Positions 26,089-34,808 of a DNA stretch of 64,000 nucleotides are shown here, in pieces. Every line of letters begins with the position of its first letter. Position 1 is the first letter of the stretch. The notes beneath the pieces are model-generated. The model was not told the origin of the DNA. It searched no databases and saw only the letters and a list, made by a program, of their open reading frames with translations. The DNA is from Arthrobacter sp. zg-Y844 (lineage in GTDB: Bacteria; Actinomycetota; Actinomycetes; Actinomycetales; Micrococcaceae). Position numbers and translations under genes: made by a program. Location of the stretch: positions 806,001 to 870,000 of the forward strand of contig NZ_JANFLS010000001.1 of assembly GCF_024385465.1 (NCBI RefSeq). Direction: 5' to 3'.

Positions 26089-27108
26089 TCAGGCAAGCAG
26101 CCGCCGCAGCCGGTATTCCAGTTTTCCGCGCCGGGTGCCGTCATCGCTCAGGTGCGCCGTGCGCTGGATGTAACCCCGGCCCCACTGCTCCAGCAGGAAG
26201 TCATCGGCGGCCCGGACATGGCCCGGCGGAAACCGGTACCGCAGCCGGGACGCCAGGGACGGCCAGTCCGCCGAGCGCAGCAGCGCGGTGGCCTCGGCCA
26301 GTGAATAGACGGTGTTGGCTTCCAGCGCCTGCACCAGCCAGTCATAGTGGTCGGCACGGCTGCGCGGATGTTCCGGCAGTTCCTGCTCAAGCACCTCGCG
26401 GAGCGCGGCAGCGGTCAGTTCATCTCCGCTCGAAGCTCCGGCGCTGCGGGCTTCCCCGCGCACCCGCTGGAGCGCAACCACGTGGTTGATGGCATCAAAC
26501 TCGCGGTCCGCCAGTTCGATCAGTCCGGACGCGAGCGTGAACGCCCGGTTCACCTCCGGCGGCACCGGGCCGATGCCTTTGTAGCGGATTTCGTGCTCGA
26601 ACTCGGCCCAGGCGTGCTGGAGGATGGTGCGGAACTGCACTTCGAACCGCTGCCCGCCGAACAATTCACAGCCCGACGGCGGATTGCCGGCGGGGACCCG
26701 GAGGATGAGGTGCTGCCCGGAGTAGCCGAAATCGCCGCGTATTTTCTGCTCGGCGGACTTGTCCACGTGGTCCAGTTCTTCAAAGGTGCCGGACAACGCC
26801 TCCATGGCAGCAGGGATATCCGATTCCAGGAAGAGGATGATCCGCACGCCAATCAGGTCATCAATGTCATTGAGCCCATTGATATACCGCGGCGCTCCGT
26901 CCTCGGTCCGCCGTTCAAGCTTCTTCCCCAGCGAGTCGATGGCCTTCACCCGGTGCTGGATGTGGTGGTAGTTCAATCCGTCGTCGGCCAGCCGGGCAAG
27001 GACTGCACCGTGGATGCCCTCCTCCGCGCCCTGGTAGCGGCCCAGGTTCATTGCATAGTCGCCCAACCAGTCATTGATCCGCATGCTGTGCGTTGGCAGA
27101 AGTTCCAT
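26089..27108 (-). CDS. RelA/SpoT-domain (p)ppGpp synthetase-like protein with C-terminal extension
   Basis: Protein of 339 residues. The N-terminal 210 residues are a synthetase-only RelA_SpoT domain: HRVKAIDSLGKKLERR (ATP/pyrophosphate binding), NDIDDLIGVRIIL (Mg2+ Asp region), GYSGQHLIL and VQFRTILQHAWAEFEHE (GDP/GTP site). No hydrolase HD domain precedes it, so it is a small alarmone synthetase type. The last 120 residues (with RADHYDWLVQALE) are not part of the usual RelP/RelQ proteins and I do not recognise them. Start chosen at MELLPTHS; longer versions enter the intergenic region. No toxin-antitoxin partner is seen beside it. Confidence 0.78.
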   Translation of the reverse strand: MELLPTHSMRINDWLGDYAMNLGRYQGAEEGIHGAVLARLADDGLNYHHIQHRVKAIDSLGKKLERRTEDGAPRYINGLNDIDDLIGVRIILFLESDIPAAMEALSGTFEELDHVDKSAEQKIRGDFGYSGQHLILRVPAGNPPSGCELFGGQRFEVQFRTILQHAWAEFEHEIRYKGIGPVPPEVNRAFTLASGLIELADREFDAINHVVALQRVRGEARSAGASSGDELTAAALREVLEQELPEHPRSRADHYDWLVQALEANTVYSLAEATALLRSADWPSLASRLRYRFPPGHVRAADDFLLEQWGRGYIQRTAHLSDDGTRRGKLEYRLRRLLA

Positions 27109-27251
27109 TGACAACCTGTTCCCCCGGCGGTCCGCCGACACGGGTGTGCGGCGTGGAGCGATTGCCTCAATTCTGTGCGGACCTCCCAAGCCCCGCAAGG
27201 GTTCGCAGAGGTGCAGGGCGACCACGGACGCCGCCGCCCAGTCCCAGCCGC

Positions 27252-27268
27252 CGTTGCGTTACGCAGCG
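27252..27268. promoter_or_regulatory. dyad upstream of gntP
   Basis: CGTTGCGTTACGCAGCG is a near-perfect palindrome (7 of 8 pairs) about 90 bases before gntP, in the 250-base intergenic region shared with the divergent alarmone gene. A regulator site is plausible. Confidence 0.35.
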
Positions 27269-27358
27269 GGCTGCACCGCGTTTTGGACTTCGGGAAAACC
27301 CGTGATTCCATGATTTGCCCTGTTGATAAACATCGAAGTTTTTCACTTTTAGGAAACC

Positions 27359-28714
27359 ATGATTGATCTGTTGATATTGCTGCTGCTGGTCGTCGGCATC
27401 GTCGCCGTCACTGCAAAGCTCAAAATCTCGCCGTTCCTCGCCCTCCTCGCCGCCGCCTTTATCGGCGCGTTTGCGTTTCGCCTGCCGGTTGATGAAATCA
27501 TCCCGACAATTACGACGGCGTTCGGCAACACCATGGGCAACATCGGCCTGGTGATTCTTTTCGGCACGATGATCGGCGTAATCCTGGAGCGGTCCGGCGG
27601 CGCCATCGCCATGGCTGATGTGTTGATCAAGGTCCTGGGGACGCGGTTTCCGACCCTGACCATGAGCATCATTGGCTACATCGTCTCTATTCCCGTCTTC
27701 TGCGACTCCGGCTACATCATTCTCAATTCGCTGAAGAAGGCCATGGCTGAACGGGCCAAGGTATCCCTGGTCGCCATGTCCATAGCGTTGATGACCGGTC
27801 TGTATGCCACGCACACGATGGTCCCGCCCACGCCCGGACCGCTGGCCGCCGCCTCCAACCTGAATGTGGTGGACAGCCTGGGCCTGCTGATCGGCCTCGG
27901 CCTGGTGGTGGCCGCGGTTTCGGCGGGTGCCGCCCTGCTCTACGCCAACCGGTTCCTGAAAAAAGACATTGAACTGCTGCCCGTTCCGGCCGAAGAGGTG
28001 GAGGTCAGCTACGAGGACCTGAGGACACAGTATGGAACGCTGCCGAGCGGCTTTATGGCCTTCCTGCCGATCCTGCTGCCGATTACGCTGATCTGCCTGT
28101 CCTCGATAGCCAAGCTGCCCGGCGCCCCGATGGGCGAGGGCGGCCTGGCCGCAACCGCCGTCTTCGTGGGAACTCCCGTGGTCGCACTTGCGCTCGGCCT
28201 GCTGGCGGCGGTGTTCCTGCTGCGCGGCAAAGGCAGGCTCAGCACCTTCAACACCCAGATCTCGGACTCGATTGTGCTGGCGGCACCCATCCTGCTGATC
28301 ACCAGTGCCGGGGCTGCATTCGGCGGGGTGCTGGGCAAGAGCTCCATCACCGCTTTCCTCTCCGACAACCTGGCCACGCTGGGTCTGGGCATTGCGGTGC
28401 CGTTCGTGATTTCAGCTGCCTTGAAGACGGCCCAGGGTTCCTCCACCGTTGCCATGGTGACAACGTCGGCCATGCTTCTGCCGCTGCTGGAACCGCTGGG
28501 ACTGGCCGGCGGAGCCGGGCCCGTCCTCGCGGTCCTCGCCATCGGCGCCGGCGCCATGGTGGTGTCACACGCCAACGACTCGTACTTCTGGGTGGTCTCC
28601 CAGTTCAGCCGGATCCCGACTGCCACCGCGTACCGCACGCTGACACCGGCCACTGCCGTGCAGGGCATTGCAGGTTTCGCAGCGGTCTGGGTCCTGAGCC
28701 TGTTCCTGCTCTGA
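27359..28714 (+). CDS. gntP: gluconate:H+ symporter, GntP family
   Basis: Protein of 451 residues with about twelve membrane helices. GntP hallmarks include YIVSIPVFCDSGYIILNSL near residue 110, ATHTMVPPTPGPLAAA near 145 and AALKTAQGSSTVAMVTT near 355. The family imports gluconate or related sugar acids with protons. The ATG follows TTAGGAAACC. It lies near SMP-30 lactonase and glucose dehydrogenase genes. The exact sugar acid is not certain because GntP paralogues take fructuronate, glycerate and others. Confidence 0.92.
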   Translation: MIDLLILLLLVVGIVAVTAKLKISPFLALLAAAFIGAFAFRLPVDEIIPTITTAFGNTMGNIGLVILFGTMIGVILERSGGAIAMADVLIKVLGTRFPTLTMSIIGYIVSIPVFCDSGYIILNSLKKAMAERAKVSLVAMSIALMTGLYATHTMVPPTPGPLAAASNLNVVDSLGLLIGLGLVVAAVSAGAALLYANRFLKKDIELLPVPAEEVEVSYEDLRTQYGTLPSGFMAFLPILLPITLICLSSIAKLPGAPMGEGGLAATAVFVGTPVVALALGLLAAVFLLRGKGRLSTFNTQISDSIVLAAPILLITSAGAAFGGVLGKSSITAFLSDNLATLGLGIAVPFVISAALKTAQGSSTVAMVTTSAMLLPLLEPLGLAGGAGPVLAVLAIGAGAMVVSHANDSYFWVVSQFSRIPTATAYRTLTPATAVQGIAGFAAVWVLSLFLL

Positions 28715-28737
28715 GGCGCTCGGCGACCGCTGGAAGG

Positions 28738-28755
28738 CGGCGGGGTACCCCGCCG
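28738..28755 (+). terminator. palindrome after gntP
   Basis: An 18-bp perfect palindrome centred on GGGGTACCCC, 24 bases after the gntP stop and 85 before the next gene, likely folds as a terminator hairpin. It lacks a T-tract. Confidence 0.5.
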
Positions 28756-28839
28756 GCCGATGAAGGTCCATACTTCTGCCGTAGCTGAAGCCGTAGACCT
28801 TGATTCCGGCGGTCCCGCCGGGCGCGGAGGGGAGCAGAC

Positions 28840-30306
28840 ATGTCCACAGTCCCCAGCAGCGGCGGTTCCGTCCTTCGCCGCAAGCCCATTGAGGAAATCG
28901 ACGAGGAGAAAACCGGCAACAAGCTGTTCAAGAGCCTTGGCCTCTGGCAGCTGACGGCCATCGGCGTGGGCGGCATCATCGGCGTCGGGATCTTCACCCT
29001 CGCCGGACTGGTGGCCAACGGCGGTCCCGACGCCGCCCCCGTGGGCCCGGCCGTGCTGCTCTCCTTCCTGGTCGCCGGCCTGGCCAGCGCCGCGGCGGCC
29101 CTGTCCTACGCCGAGTTCGCCGGACTGGTGCCCCGCGCCGGGTCCGCCTACACCTACGGGTACGTGGCGCTGGGTGAACTGATCGGGTGGTTCATCGGCT
29201 GGGACCTGCTGCTGGAATACACCGCAATCGTGGCAGTGGTGGCCATCGGCATCTCCGGTTACTTCACCGAGTTCCTCGCCGGTTTCGGCATCGAGATGCC
29301 CATCTGGATGCAGGGAACCGGGGACACGGTGGAGGGCGGGCTGATCAACCTGCCCGCCGCCGTCGTCTGCCTGTTCATTACCTGGATCCTCAGCCGCGGC
29401 ACCAAGACCTTCGGACGCTTTGAACTGGTGGCCGTGGGCCTGAAAGTCCTGCTCATCGTGTTCATCGTGGGACTGGGGTTCTTCTACATCAACGCGGACA
29501 ACTACACCCCGTTCCTGCCCAGCGGTTTCGGGGCGGTGTTCACCGGGGCAGCCACCGTCTTCTTTGCCGTCTTCGGCTACGACGCCATGAGCACCGCCGC
29601 CGAGGAAGCCACGGACGGCAAGAAACACATGCCCAAAGCCATCCTGCTCTCCCTGGCCATCGCGATGGTCCTGTACATCCTCGCCACGCTGGTACTGACC
29701 GGAATGCAGAATTACCGGGACATCAGCCCGACCGCCGGTTTCGCCTCCGCGTTCCAATCCGTCGGGCTGCCCGTCATTGCCACCGTCATTTCAGCCTTCG
29801 CTGTGCTGTCCATCCTTACCGTGATGCTTACGTTCCTGCTCGGCGTGACCCGGGTGTGGTTCGCCATGAGCCGGGACGGGCTGCTTCCGGGCTGGTTCGC
29901 CGGAACGGACAAGCGGGGCACGCCGCAGCGGGTGACCTGGATCGCCGGCGGCACCTCGGCTTTGCTGGCCGGATTCTTCCCCATTCGTGCCGTGGCAGAT
30001 CTGACCAACATCGGCATCCTGGCCGCGTTCGTGGTGGTTTGCGTGGCAGTGATTGTGCTGCGCTACCGTCAGCCGGACGCCCCGCGGGAATTCCGGCTCC
30101 CGCTGATGCCGTGGATACCGGCGTTCGGCGTCCTCGCCTCGGGGTTCCTGATGCTGCAGCTGCACTGGGAAACCTGGCTGCGTTTCGGTATTTGGCTGGT
30201 CATCGGGGTACTGGTTTACGCGTTCTACGGGTACAGGCATTCCCTGCTGAATCCAAACAGTCCGCGGCATCGGAGCCTCAAGATGAATCCCCGGCCGGAA
30301 AACTGA
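28840..30306 (+). CDS. APC-superfamily amino acid permease (cationic amino acid transporter type)
   Basis: Protein of 488 residues with twelve or more membrane helices. The TM1 signature IGVGGIIGVGIFTLAG and the segment SYAEFAGLVPRAGSAYTY are typical of the CAT/YfnA branch of APC permeases; VFFAVFGYDAMSTAAEEA lies in TM6. It would import an amino acid by proton symport. The last 25 residues are hydrophilic. GAGGGGAGCAGAC precedes the start. Substrate is undetermined. Confidence 0.9.
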   Translation: MSTVPSSGGSVLRRKPIEEIDEEKTGNKLFKSLGLWQLTAIGVGGIIGVGIFTLAGLVANGGPDAAPVGPAVLLSFLVAGLASAAAALSYAEFAGLVPRAGSAYTYGYVALGELIGWFIGWDLLLEYTAIVAVVAIGISGYFTEFLAGFGIEMPIWMQGTGDTVEGGLINLPAAVVCLFITWILSRGTKTFGRFELVAVGLKVLLIVFIVGLGFFYINADNYTPFLPSGFGAVFTGAATVFFAVFGYDAMSTAAEEATDGKKHMPKAILLSLAIAMVLYILATLVLTGMQNYRDISPTAGFASAFQSVGLPVIATVISAFAVLSILTVMLTFLLGVTRVWFAMSRDGLLPGWFAGTDKRGTPQRVTWIAGGTSALLAGFFPIRAVADLTNIGILAAFVVVCVAVIVLRYRQPDAPREFRLPLMPWIPAFGVLASGFLMLQLHWETWLRFGIWLVIGVLVYAFYGYRHSLLNPNSPRHRSLKMNPRPEN

Positions 30307-30361
30307 CTGCAGGAGCTGCCAACACAGGACGAGGCGCGGCATCCTTCCTTCCAATTCAATA

Positions 30362-30374
30362 AATAGCGGCTATT
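30362..30374. promoter_or_regulatory. AATAGCGGCTATT dyad in promoter region
   Basis: A 13-bp perfect inverted repeat overlapping an AT-rich TATTAT, which could be a -10 element, 54 bases before the next gene. Possibly an operator. Confidence 0.4.
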
Positions 30375-30427
30375 ATCTGCCTTAGGGGTTCCGAAAAAAT
30401 GGACCCTCAGTTGGGGAGAATAACCGA

Positions 30428-30868
30428 ATGGGCAGTCAGTCTCAGGCCATGCCTTCTGCACCGAGGCGGTCCACCATGCTTTTCCGCCGTGCCCGCAGCG
30501 GGCTCGTACTGATTGCGGCTTTCTGGCTATGGATGCTTTTTGGCGCCGCGGACTTTGTCGCCGCCCTTTTCGGTTCACCCATACATGCTGCTCTTGCCGT
30601 GTTTGCCCTCAGCACGCTCACGCTCATTTCGCTGCTTTTCCTCCCGATCTGTATTGCGTACCTCGTGCTCAACCGGCCGAAGGGACACGCAGCACCATCT
30701 GCTGCACCGCAGGCCGGGGAGGCACACGGCAACGGCCTGGCGCCCGTAATCCGGATGATGCCCCGCCGCGCCGCCGTCCACGGTGCCGCCCTGACCAGCC
30801 GTGCCGCGGTCCGTGGCGCTGCCCTCACCAGCCGTGCCGCCGCCAAATGGCGGGACCGCGCTTCCTAG
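30428..30868 (+). CDS. hypothetical two-helix membrane protein
   Basis: Protein of 146 residues with two hydrophobic helices (about 25-48 and 53-82) and a basic Ala-rich C-terminus containing a tandem repeat AALTSRAAVRG/AALTSRAAAKW. GGGGAGAATAACCG supplies the ribosome binding site. No family is recognised. The basic tail might contact nucleic acid or the lipid head groups; that is speculation. Confidence 0.65.
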   Translation: MGSQSQAMPSAPRRSTMLFRRARSGLVLIAAFWLWMLFGAADFVAALFGSPIHAALAVFALSTLTLISLLFLPICIAYLVLNRPKGHAAPSAAPQAGEAHGNGLAPVIRMMPRRAAVHGAALTSRAAVRGAALTSRAAAKWRDRAS

Positions 30869-30900
30869 CCTGCACCGGCGAGGCAGCCCCAACGGCAGGA

Positions 30901-31227
30901 ATGTCAGAGGCGGTTGCCATTGTGGAGGTCATGACTTCCTCACTGGGCACCCGGATGCCCTCCGCCCCCGCCGGCCCTGTCACCCACGCCCGCTACCGCC
31001 GGGAACCCTACGTCCGCTGCCGGACCGGAAACGGCAGCGTTGATGGAAAGGCCGTGGCCTGGACACGCACGGAGGTCCTCCTGCACTGGATTGACGACGA
31101 CGGCCAGGCCCATAACCGGTGGACTCCGGCTTCCACTGTGCGCCGGATTGCCCGGGACGATTCCGCCTGGCGCGACCCTTACGACGATTTCCGGTTCTAC
31201 TACCAGTCCTCCCCCGCCGCCGCCTGA
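30901..31227 (+). CDS. conserved hypothetical protein
   Basis: Protein of up to 108 residues with a conserved-looking core from about residue 28: THARYRREPYVRCR, WTRTEVLLHWID and DDFRFYYQ. No membrane segment or known domain is seen. Starts at 30901, 30931 (GGAGG just two bases before) and 30955 are all possible, so the N-terminus is uncertain. It follows the previous gene by 32 bases and may be cotranscribed. Confidence 0.55.
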   Translation: MSEAVAIVEVMTSSLGTRMPSAPAGPVTHARYRREPYVRCRTGNGSVDGKAVAWTRTEVLLHWIDDDGQAHNRWTPASTVRRIARDDSAWRDPYDDFRFYYQSSPAAA

Positions 31228-31325
31228 CCCTCCCCGGATTCGCCCGGCCCTGGATTCGCGTGGAAGCAGCGCTGCGCTGCCGGTGCCCTCTTGACCCCTC
31301 ACTGCAGAAAGGGACTGATGGAAGG

Positions 31326-31345
31326 GTGCGGCGGTTACGCCGCAC
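31326..31345 (+). terminator. GTGCGGCG/CGCCGCAC hairpin
   Basis: Perfect 8-bp stem with GTTA loop, 44 bases before the DUF1622 start and about 100 after the previous stop. It may end the upstream transcript. Confidence 0.45.
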
Positions 31346-31388
31346 ACGGAACTCTGTTCCGGCGGTGTTTGCGGCAGGACGTTGACGC

Positions 31389-31751
31389 ATGGACTTTCAG
31401 CATTTGATCGAATCCGTGGGGGAATTGATGGACCTGGCGGGAGTAGCCGCCATCGTCCTGGGTGCCGTGGCCGCCACCATCGCTGCTGCCGCCGCTGCGA
31501 TGCGCCGGCGCGGCCCGGTCTATGAGGAATACCGGCAGCGGCTGGGGCGAAGCATTCTGCTCGGACTGGAGTTATTGGTGGCTGCAGACATTATCCGCAC
31601 GGTGGCTGTGACCCCTACCTTCGAGTCGGTGGGAATACTTGCCATAATCGTGCTTATCCGCACGTTTTTAAGTTATTCGCTGCAGCTGGAAGTCACCGGT
31701 TCCCTGCCGTGGAAGCGGCCGGTGGGAGAACTTAAGAACAAGAACGAATAA
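31389..31751 (+). CDS. DUF1622 membrane protein
   Basis: Protein of 120 residues with three hydrophobic helices and the DUF1622 pattern YRQRLGRSILLGLELLVAAD followed by IRTVAVTPTFES and RTFLSYSLQLE. These proteins are widespread, often near stress genes, and of unknown function. AGGA nine bases upstream supports the start. Monocistronic. Confidence 0.85.
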   Translation: MDFQHLIESVGELMDLAGVAAIVLGAVAATIAAAAAAMRRRGPVYEEYRQRLGRSILLGLELLVAADIIRTVAVTPTFESVGILAIIVLIRTFLSYSLQLEVTGSLPWKRPVGELKNKNE

Positions 31752-31777
31752 CGGTTCAATAAACACGGTCCCGGGCC

Positions 31778-31805
31778 TTGACATAAGCACTCGACCAAAT
31801 ATCGT
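31778..31805 (+). promoter_or_regulatory. promoter of the DUF5684 gene (leaderless)
   Basis: TTGACA (31778-31783) and TATCGT (31800-31805), spacer 16. The ATG begins eight bases after the -10 element, where transcription should start, and no ribosome binding site is present. Confidence 0.7.
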
Positions 31806-31812
31806 TCTCGGC

Positions 31813-32304
31813 ATGATCAATCCAGTCTCGATTCTTCCGTCTGTTCTTTCTGCCTCCGAATTCAGCACAACTACGCAGGAAACAACCATTGGGGCCGGCG
31901 CCCTCGTTGGCTCCATGCTCGTGTTCGGCATCATCGGCATCGTTGTCGGTGGGTTGGCCATGATGGGCATGTTCAAGAAGGCCGGCCGCAAGCCCTGGGA
32001 GGCTTTTGTCCCCGTCTACGCCCAGGTGGTGCTTTTCCGCATCGCCGGCATGTCCGGCTGGTGGTTCCTGGCCATGCTGGTCCCGGTCCTGAACATCGTG
32101 GCAGCCGTGCTCCTGGCGATCAACCTTGCGAAGGTGTTCGGCCAGGGCGTCCTGATTGCCGTCTTGATCATTCTCTTCGGCGTCTTTGTGTACTTCTACC
32201 TTTCCTACGGCTCCGCCCGGTACTTCGGTCCGCAGGCCAGCAAGGGTCCCTTCGACCTGGCCAAGAACCCGAACCAGCCCGCTTACGCGCCGGCCGGACA
32301 CTAA
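31813..32304 (+). CDS. DUF5684 membrane protein
   Basis: Protein of 163 residues with four membrane helices. The loop FKKAGRKPWEAFVPVYAQVVL and GMSGWWFLAMLVPVLNIV are typical of the DUF5684 family, sometimes annotated as signal-peptidase-like membrane proteins. It lacks catalytic residues and its role is unknown. The transcript is probably leaderless. A strong terminator follows. Confidence 0.82.
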   Translation: MINPVSILPSVLSASEFSTTTQETTIGAGALVGSMLVFGIIGIVVGGLAMMGMFKKAGRKPWEAFVPVYAQVVLFRIAGMSGWWFLAMLVPVLNIVAAVLLAINLAKVFGQGVLIAVLIILFGVFVYFYLSYGSARYFGPQASKGPFDLAKNPNQPAYAPAGH

Positions 32305-32322
32305 CCCACACCCCGCCCGTAC

Positions 32323-32353
32323 AAGGCGCGCATCCCCCGGGGATGCGCGCCTT
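32323..32353 (+). terminator. strong terminator
   Basis: AAGGCGCGCATCCCC pairs with GGGGATGCGCGCCTT and is followed by TTCTTT. Confidence 0.88.
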
Positions 32354-32429
32354 TTCTTTGCGCTTTGCACCGGCACCAGTCGGCGGGACACGGGATTTCA
32401 CCGCTGCTCAGGCTTCCCCCGAAGAATTG

Positions 32430-32448
32430 TTAGGCACGCCGAACTTAA
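32430..32448 (+). promoter_or_regulatory. DtxR/MntR-like metal box before the Nramp gene
   Basis: TTAGGCACGCCGAACTTAA matches 14 of 19 positions of the DtxR/IdeR consensus (TTAGGTTAGSCTAACCTAA). It ends six bases before a -10-like TAGGTT (32454-32459), thus covering the -35/spacer region where a repressor would block transcription. Confidence 0.6.
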
Positions 32449-32465
32449 GGTGTTAGGTTGCTGTC

Positions 32466-33722
32466 ATGGCCCGTACCGTCCAGCTCCCCGACACCCCGCG
32501 CCCCGCAACGCGCCCCCGCCATATCCTGTGGCTGCTTGGCCCCGCACTGGTAGCCGGGGTCGCCTACCTGGATCCCGGCAACGTTGCCAGCAACATGACT
32601 GCAGGGGCGAAGTTCGGCTACCTACTGGTCTGGGTGGTGGTGACGGGCAACGTGATGGCGTGGCTGATCCAGTACCTCTCGGCCAAGCTGGGCCTGGTCA
32701 CCGGCCGCAGCCTGCCCGAACTCCTCGGGGAACGCATCGGACTCAGACCTGCCCGGCGGCTGTACTGGCTGCAGGCTGAACTCGTCGCGATGGCCACTGA
32801 TGTCGCGGAGGTGATCGGCGGCGCCGTCGCGCTCTGGCTGCTCTTTGATCTTCCGCTGTTCCTGGGCGGCATCATTACCGGCGCCATCTCCATGGTGGTG
32901 CTGCAGTTGCAGAACAGCGGCCGGCACCGGAGCTTCGAGTACGTCATCGTCACGCTGATGCTGGTGATCGCCGTCGGCTTCACGGCCGGCGTCTTCCTCA
33001 ACCCGCCCGACGGCGGCTCCGTGGTCGAAGGCCTGGTGCCTCGCTTCGAAGGCAGCGAATCGGTGCTCCTCGCTGCATCCATCCTGGGCGCGACCGTGAT
33101 GCCGCACGCCATTTATGCGCACTCCGCCCTGACCCGGGACCGCTTCCCCGGACGCACCGCTTCCCTCACCACCACCCGGCTGATCAAGGCCACCAAATGG
33201 GACGTGACCATTGCCCTGGCCGTGGCGGGCTCGGTGAACCTGGCCATCCTGCTGCTCGCCGCCGGTTCGCTGCAGGGTGTGGAAGGGACCGATACCCTCG
33301 AGGGCGCCCATGCCGCCATTGCCGCCTCGCTGGGCTCGGTGGTGGCCACCCTGTTCGCTGTAGGACTGCTCGCATCCGGCCTGGCCTCGACGTCGGTGGG
33401 CGCGTATGCGGGTGCCGAAATCATGCAGGGCCTGCTGAAGGTGCGCATCCCCATGCTGCTGCGCCGCCTGATTACCCTGCTCCCCGCGCTGGCGATCCTC
33501 GCCGTCGGCATCGATCCCACCTGGGCCCTGATCCTCAGCCAGGTGATCCTGTCCTTCGGCATTCCGTTCGCTTTGATTCCGCTGGTCTGGCTGACTGCGC
33601 AGCGGGACCTGATGGGGAGCCACCGCAACCATTGGTGGACCACGGGCCTGGGCGTGCTGGTTTCGGTGCTGCTCGTTGGGCTGAACGTCACCCTGCTGGT
33701 ACTGACCTTCACCGGCGCCTGA
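32466..33722 (+). CDS. mntH: Nramp family divalent metal (Mn/Fe) transporter
   Basis: Protein of 418 residues with eleven to twelve membrane helices. The Nramp metal site in TM1 is visible as YLDPGNVASN (DPGN, residues about 36-40) and in TM6 as ATVMPHAIYAHSAL (MPH). These take up Mn2+ or Fe2+ with protons. The ATG lies six bases after TAGGTT without a ribosome binding site, so it is probably leaderless. A DtxR-like box overlaps the promoter, consistent with repression when metal is plentiful. Gene ends two bases from the convergent trxB end. Confidence 0.92.
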   Translation: MARTVQLPDTPRPATRPRHILWLLGPALVAGVAYLDPGNVASNMTAGAKFGYLLVWVVVTGNVMAWLIQYLSAKLGLVTGRSLPELLGERIGLRPARRLYWLQAELVAMATDVAEVIGGAVALWLLFDLPLFLGGIITGAISMVVLQLQNSGRHRSFEYVIVTLMLVIAVGFTAGVFLNPPDGGSVVEGLVPRFEGSESVLLAASILGATVMPHAIYAHSALTRDRFPGRTASLTTTRLIKATKWDVTIALAVAGSVNLAILLLAAGSLQGVEGTDTLEGAHAAIAASLGSVVATLFAVGLLASGLASTSVGAYAGAEIMQGLLKVRIPMLLRRLITLLPALAILAVGIDPTWALILSQVILSFGIPFALIPLVWLTAQRDLMGSHRNHWWTTGLGVLVSVLLVGLNVTLLVLTFTGA

Positions 33723-33724
33723 GG

Positions 33725-34702
33725 CTAGCCGTTCAGCGACCCCTCCACCAGTGCGGTGGCGATGCTGTCGGCATCCGCCTGAGCCGCGAGATACCGCTCC
33801 GCGTCCAGCGCAGCGGAGCAGCCGGTGCCCGCAGCGGTAATCGCCTGCCGGTAGCGGTGGTCCACGGCGTCGCCGCACGCGAAGACCCCGTCCAGGTTGG
33901 TCTGCGTGCTCGGAGCCGCGACCCTGATGTACCCCTCCGGATCCAGATCCACTTGTCCCGCCAGGAGATCGGTACGCGGGGCATGGCCAATGGCGACAAA
34001 AACCCCCTGCGCCGGCAGATTCCGCGTGGCGCCGGTGACGGTGTCCGTAAGGGTCATGCCCGTGACCTTGTCCGTCCCGTGGATCGCAGTGACCTCGCTG
34101 TTGAACTCAAAGTGGATCTTCGCGTGGTCCCGGGCCCGCTGGGCCATGATGCGGGAGGCACGCAGCGTGTCCCGGCGTACGACGACGGTCACCGACGCCG
34201 CGAAACGGGTCAGGAACAGCGCCTCTTCCATGGCTGAATCCCCGCCGCCGACCACCACGATGTCCTGGTTGCGGAAGAAAAAGCCGTCGCAGGTGGCGCA
34301 CCAGGAAATGCCCCGGCCGTTGAGCTGTTTTTCCTCCGGCAGCCCCAGCTCCTTGTAGACGGAGCCGGTGGCGAGGATGACGCTGCGGGCCTTGTAGGTT
34401 TCCCCGCTGCCTGTGGCCACCCGCTTGGTGTGGGCACCCAGCTCCACTGACACGGCGTCGTCGTACTCCACCAGGGCGCCGAATTTCTCCGCCTGCCTGC
34501 GCAGGTTCTCCATCAGGTCGGGCCCGAGGATACCGTCGGGAAAACCCGGAAAGTTCTCCACCTCCGTGGTGTTCATCAGGGCGCCGCCGGCGGTGACGGA
34601 GCCCGCGAGGATGCGGGGTTTCAATCCGGCCCGGGCGGCGTAGATCCCTGCGGTGTAACCGGCCGGACCGGACCCGATGATCAGGACGGAATCTGTACCC
34701 AT
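33725..34702 (-). CDS. trxB: thioredoxin-disulfide reductase
   Basis: Protein of 325 residues: FAD-binding GSGPAG at 10-15, redox-active CATC at 135-138, NADPH-binding GGGDSAMEEA, and FACGDAVDHRYRQAITAAG near the C-terminus. It reduces thioredoxin-like proteins with NADPH. No thioredoxin gene is next to it, and actinobacteria usually have another trxB-trxA pair near the origin, so this may be a second copy. A purine-rich Shine-Dalgarno (GAAGGGAAGAG) precedes the ATG. Confidence 0.92.
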   Translation of the reverse strand: MGTDSVLIIGSGPAGYTAGIYAARAGLKPRILAGSVTAGGALMNTTEVENFPGFPDGILGPDLMENLRRQAEKFGALVEYDDAVSVELGAHTKRVATGSGETYKARSVILATGSVYKELGLPEEKQLNGRGISWCATCDGFFFRNQDIVVVGGGDSAMEEALFLTRFAASVTVVVRRDTLRASRIMAQRARDHAKIHFEFNSEVTAIHGTDKVTGMTLTDTVTGATRNLPAQGVFVAIGHAPRTDLLAGQVDLDPEGYIRVAAPSTQTNLDGVFACGDAVDHRYRQAITAAGTGCSAALDAERYLAAQADADSIATALVEGSLNG

Positions 34703-34808
34703 CTGCTCTTCCCTTCGCTGCAGCGGTCCTTCAAGTCTGTCGGGGAGGAGGCTAGGGTCGGTAGCCCGGGCGCATTAAGCGGTGCCGGAATCGGCAAAGG
34801 AGCCAGTA

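Noticed and set aside
26089-27108. Alarmone enzyme as a toxSAS toxin
   Set aside because: No small antitoxin gene precedes or follows it in the same direction.
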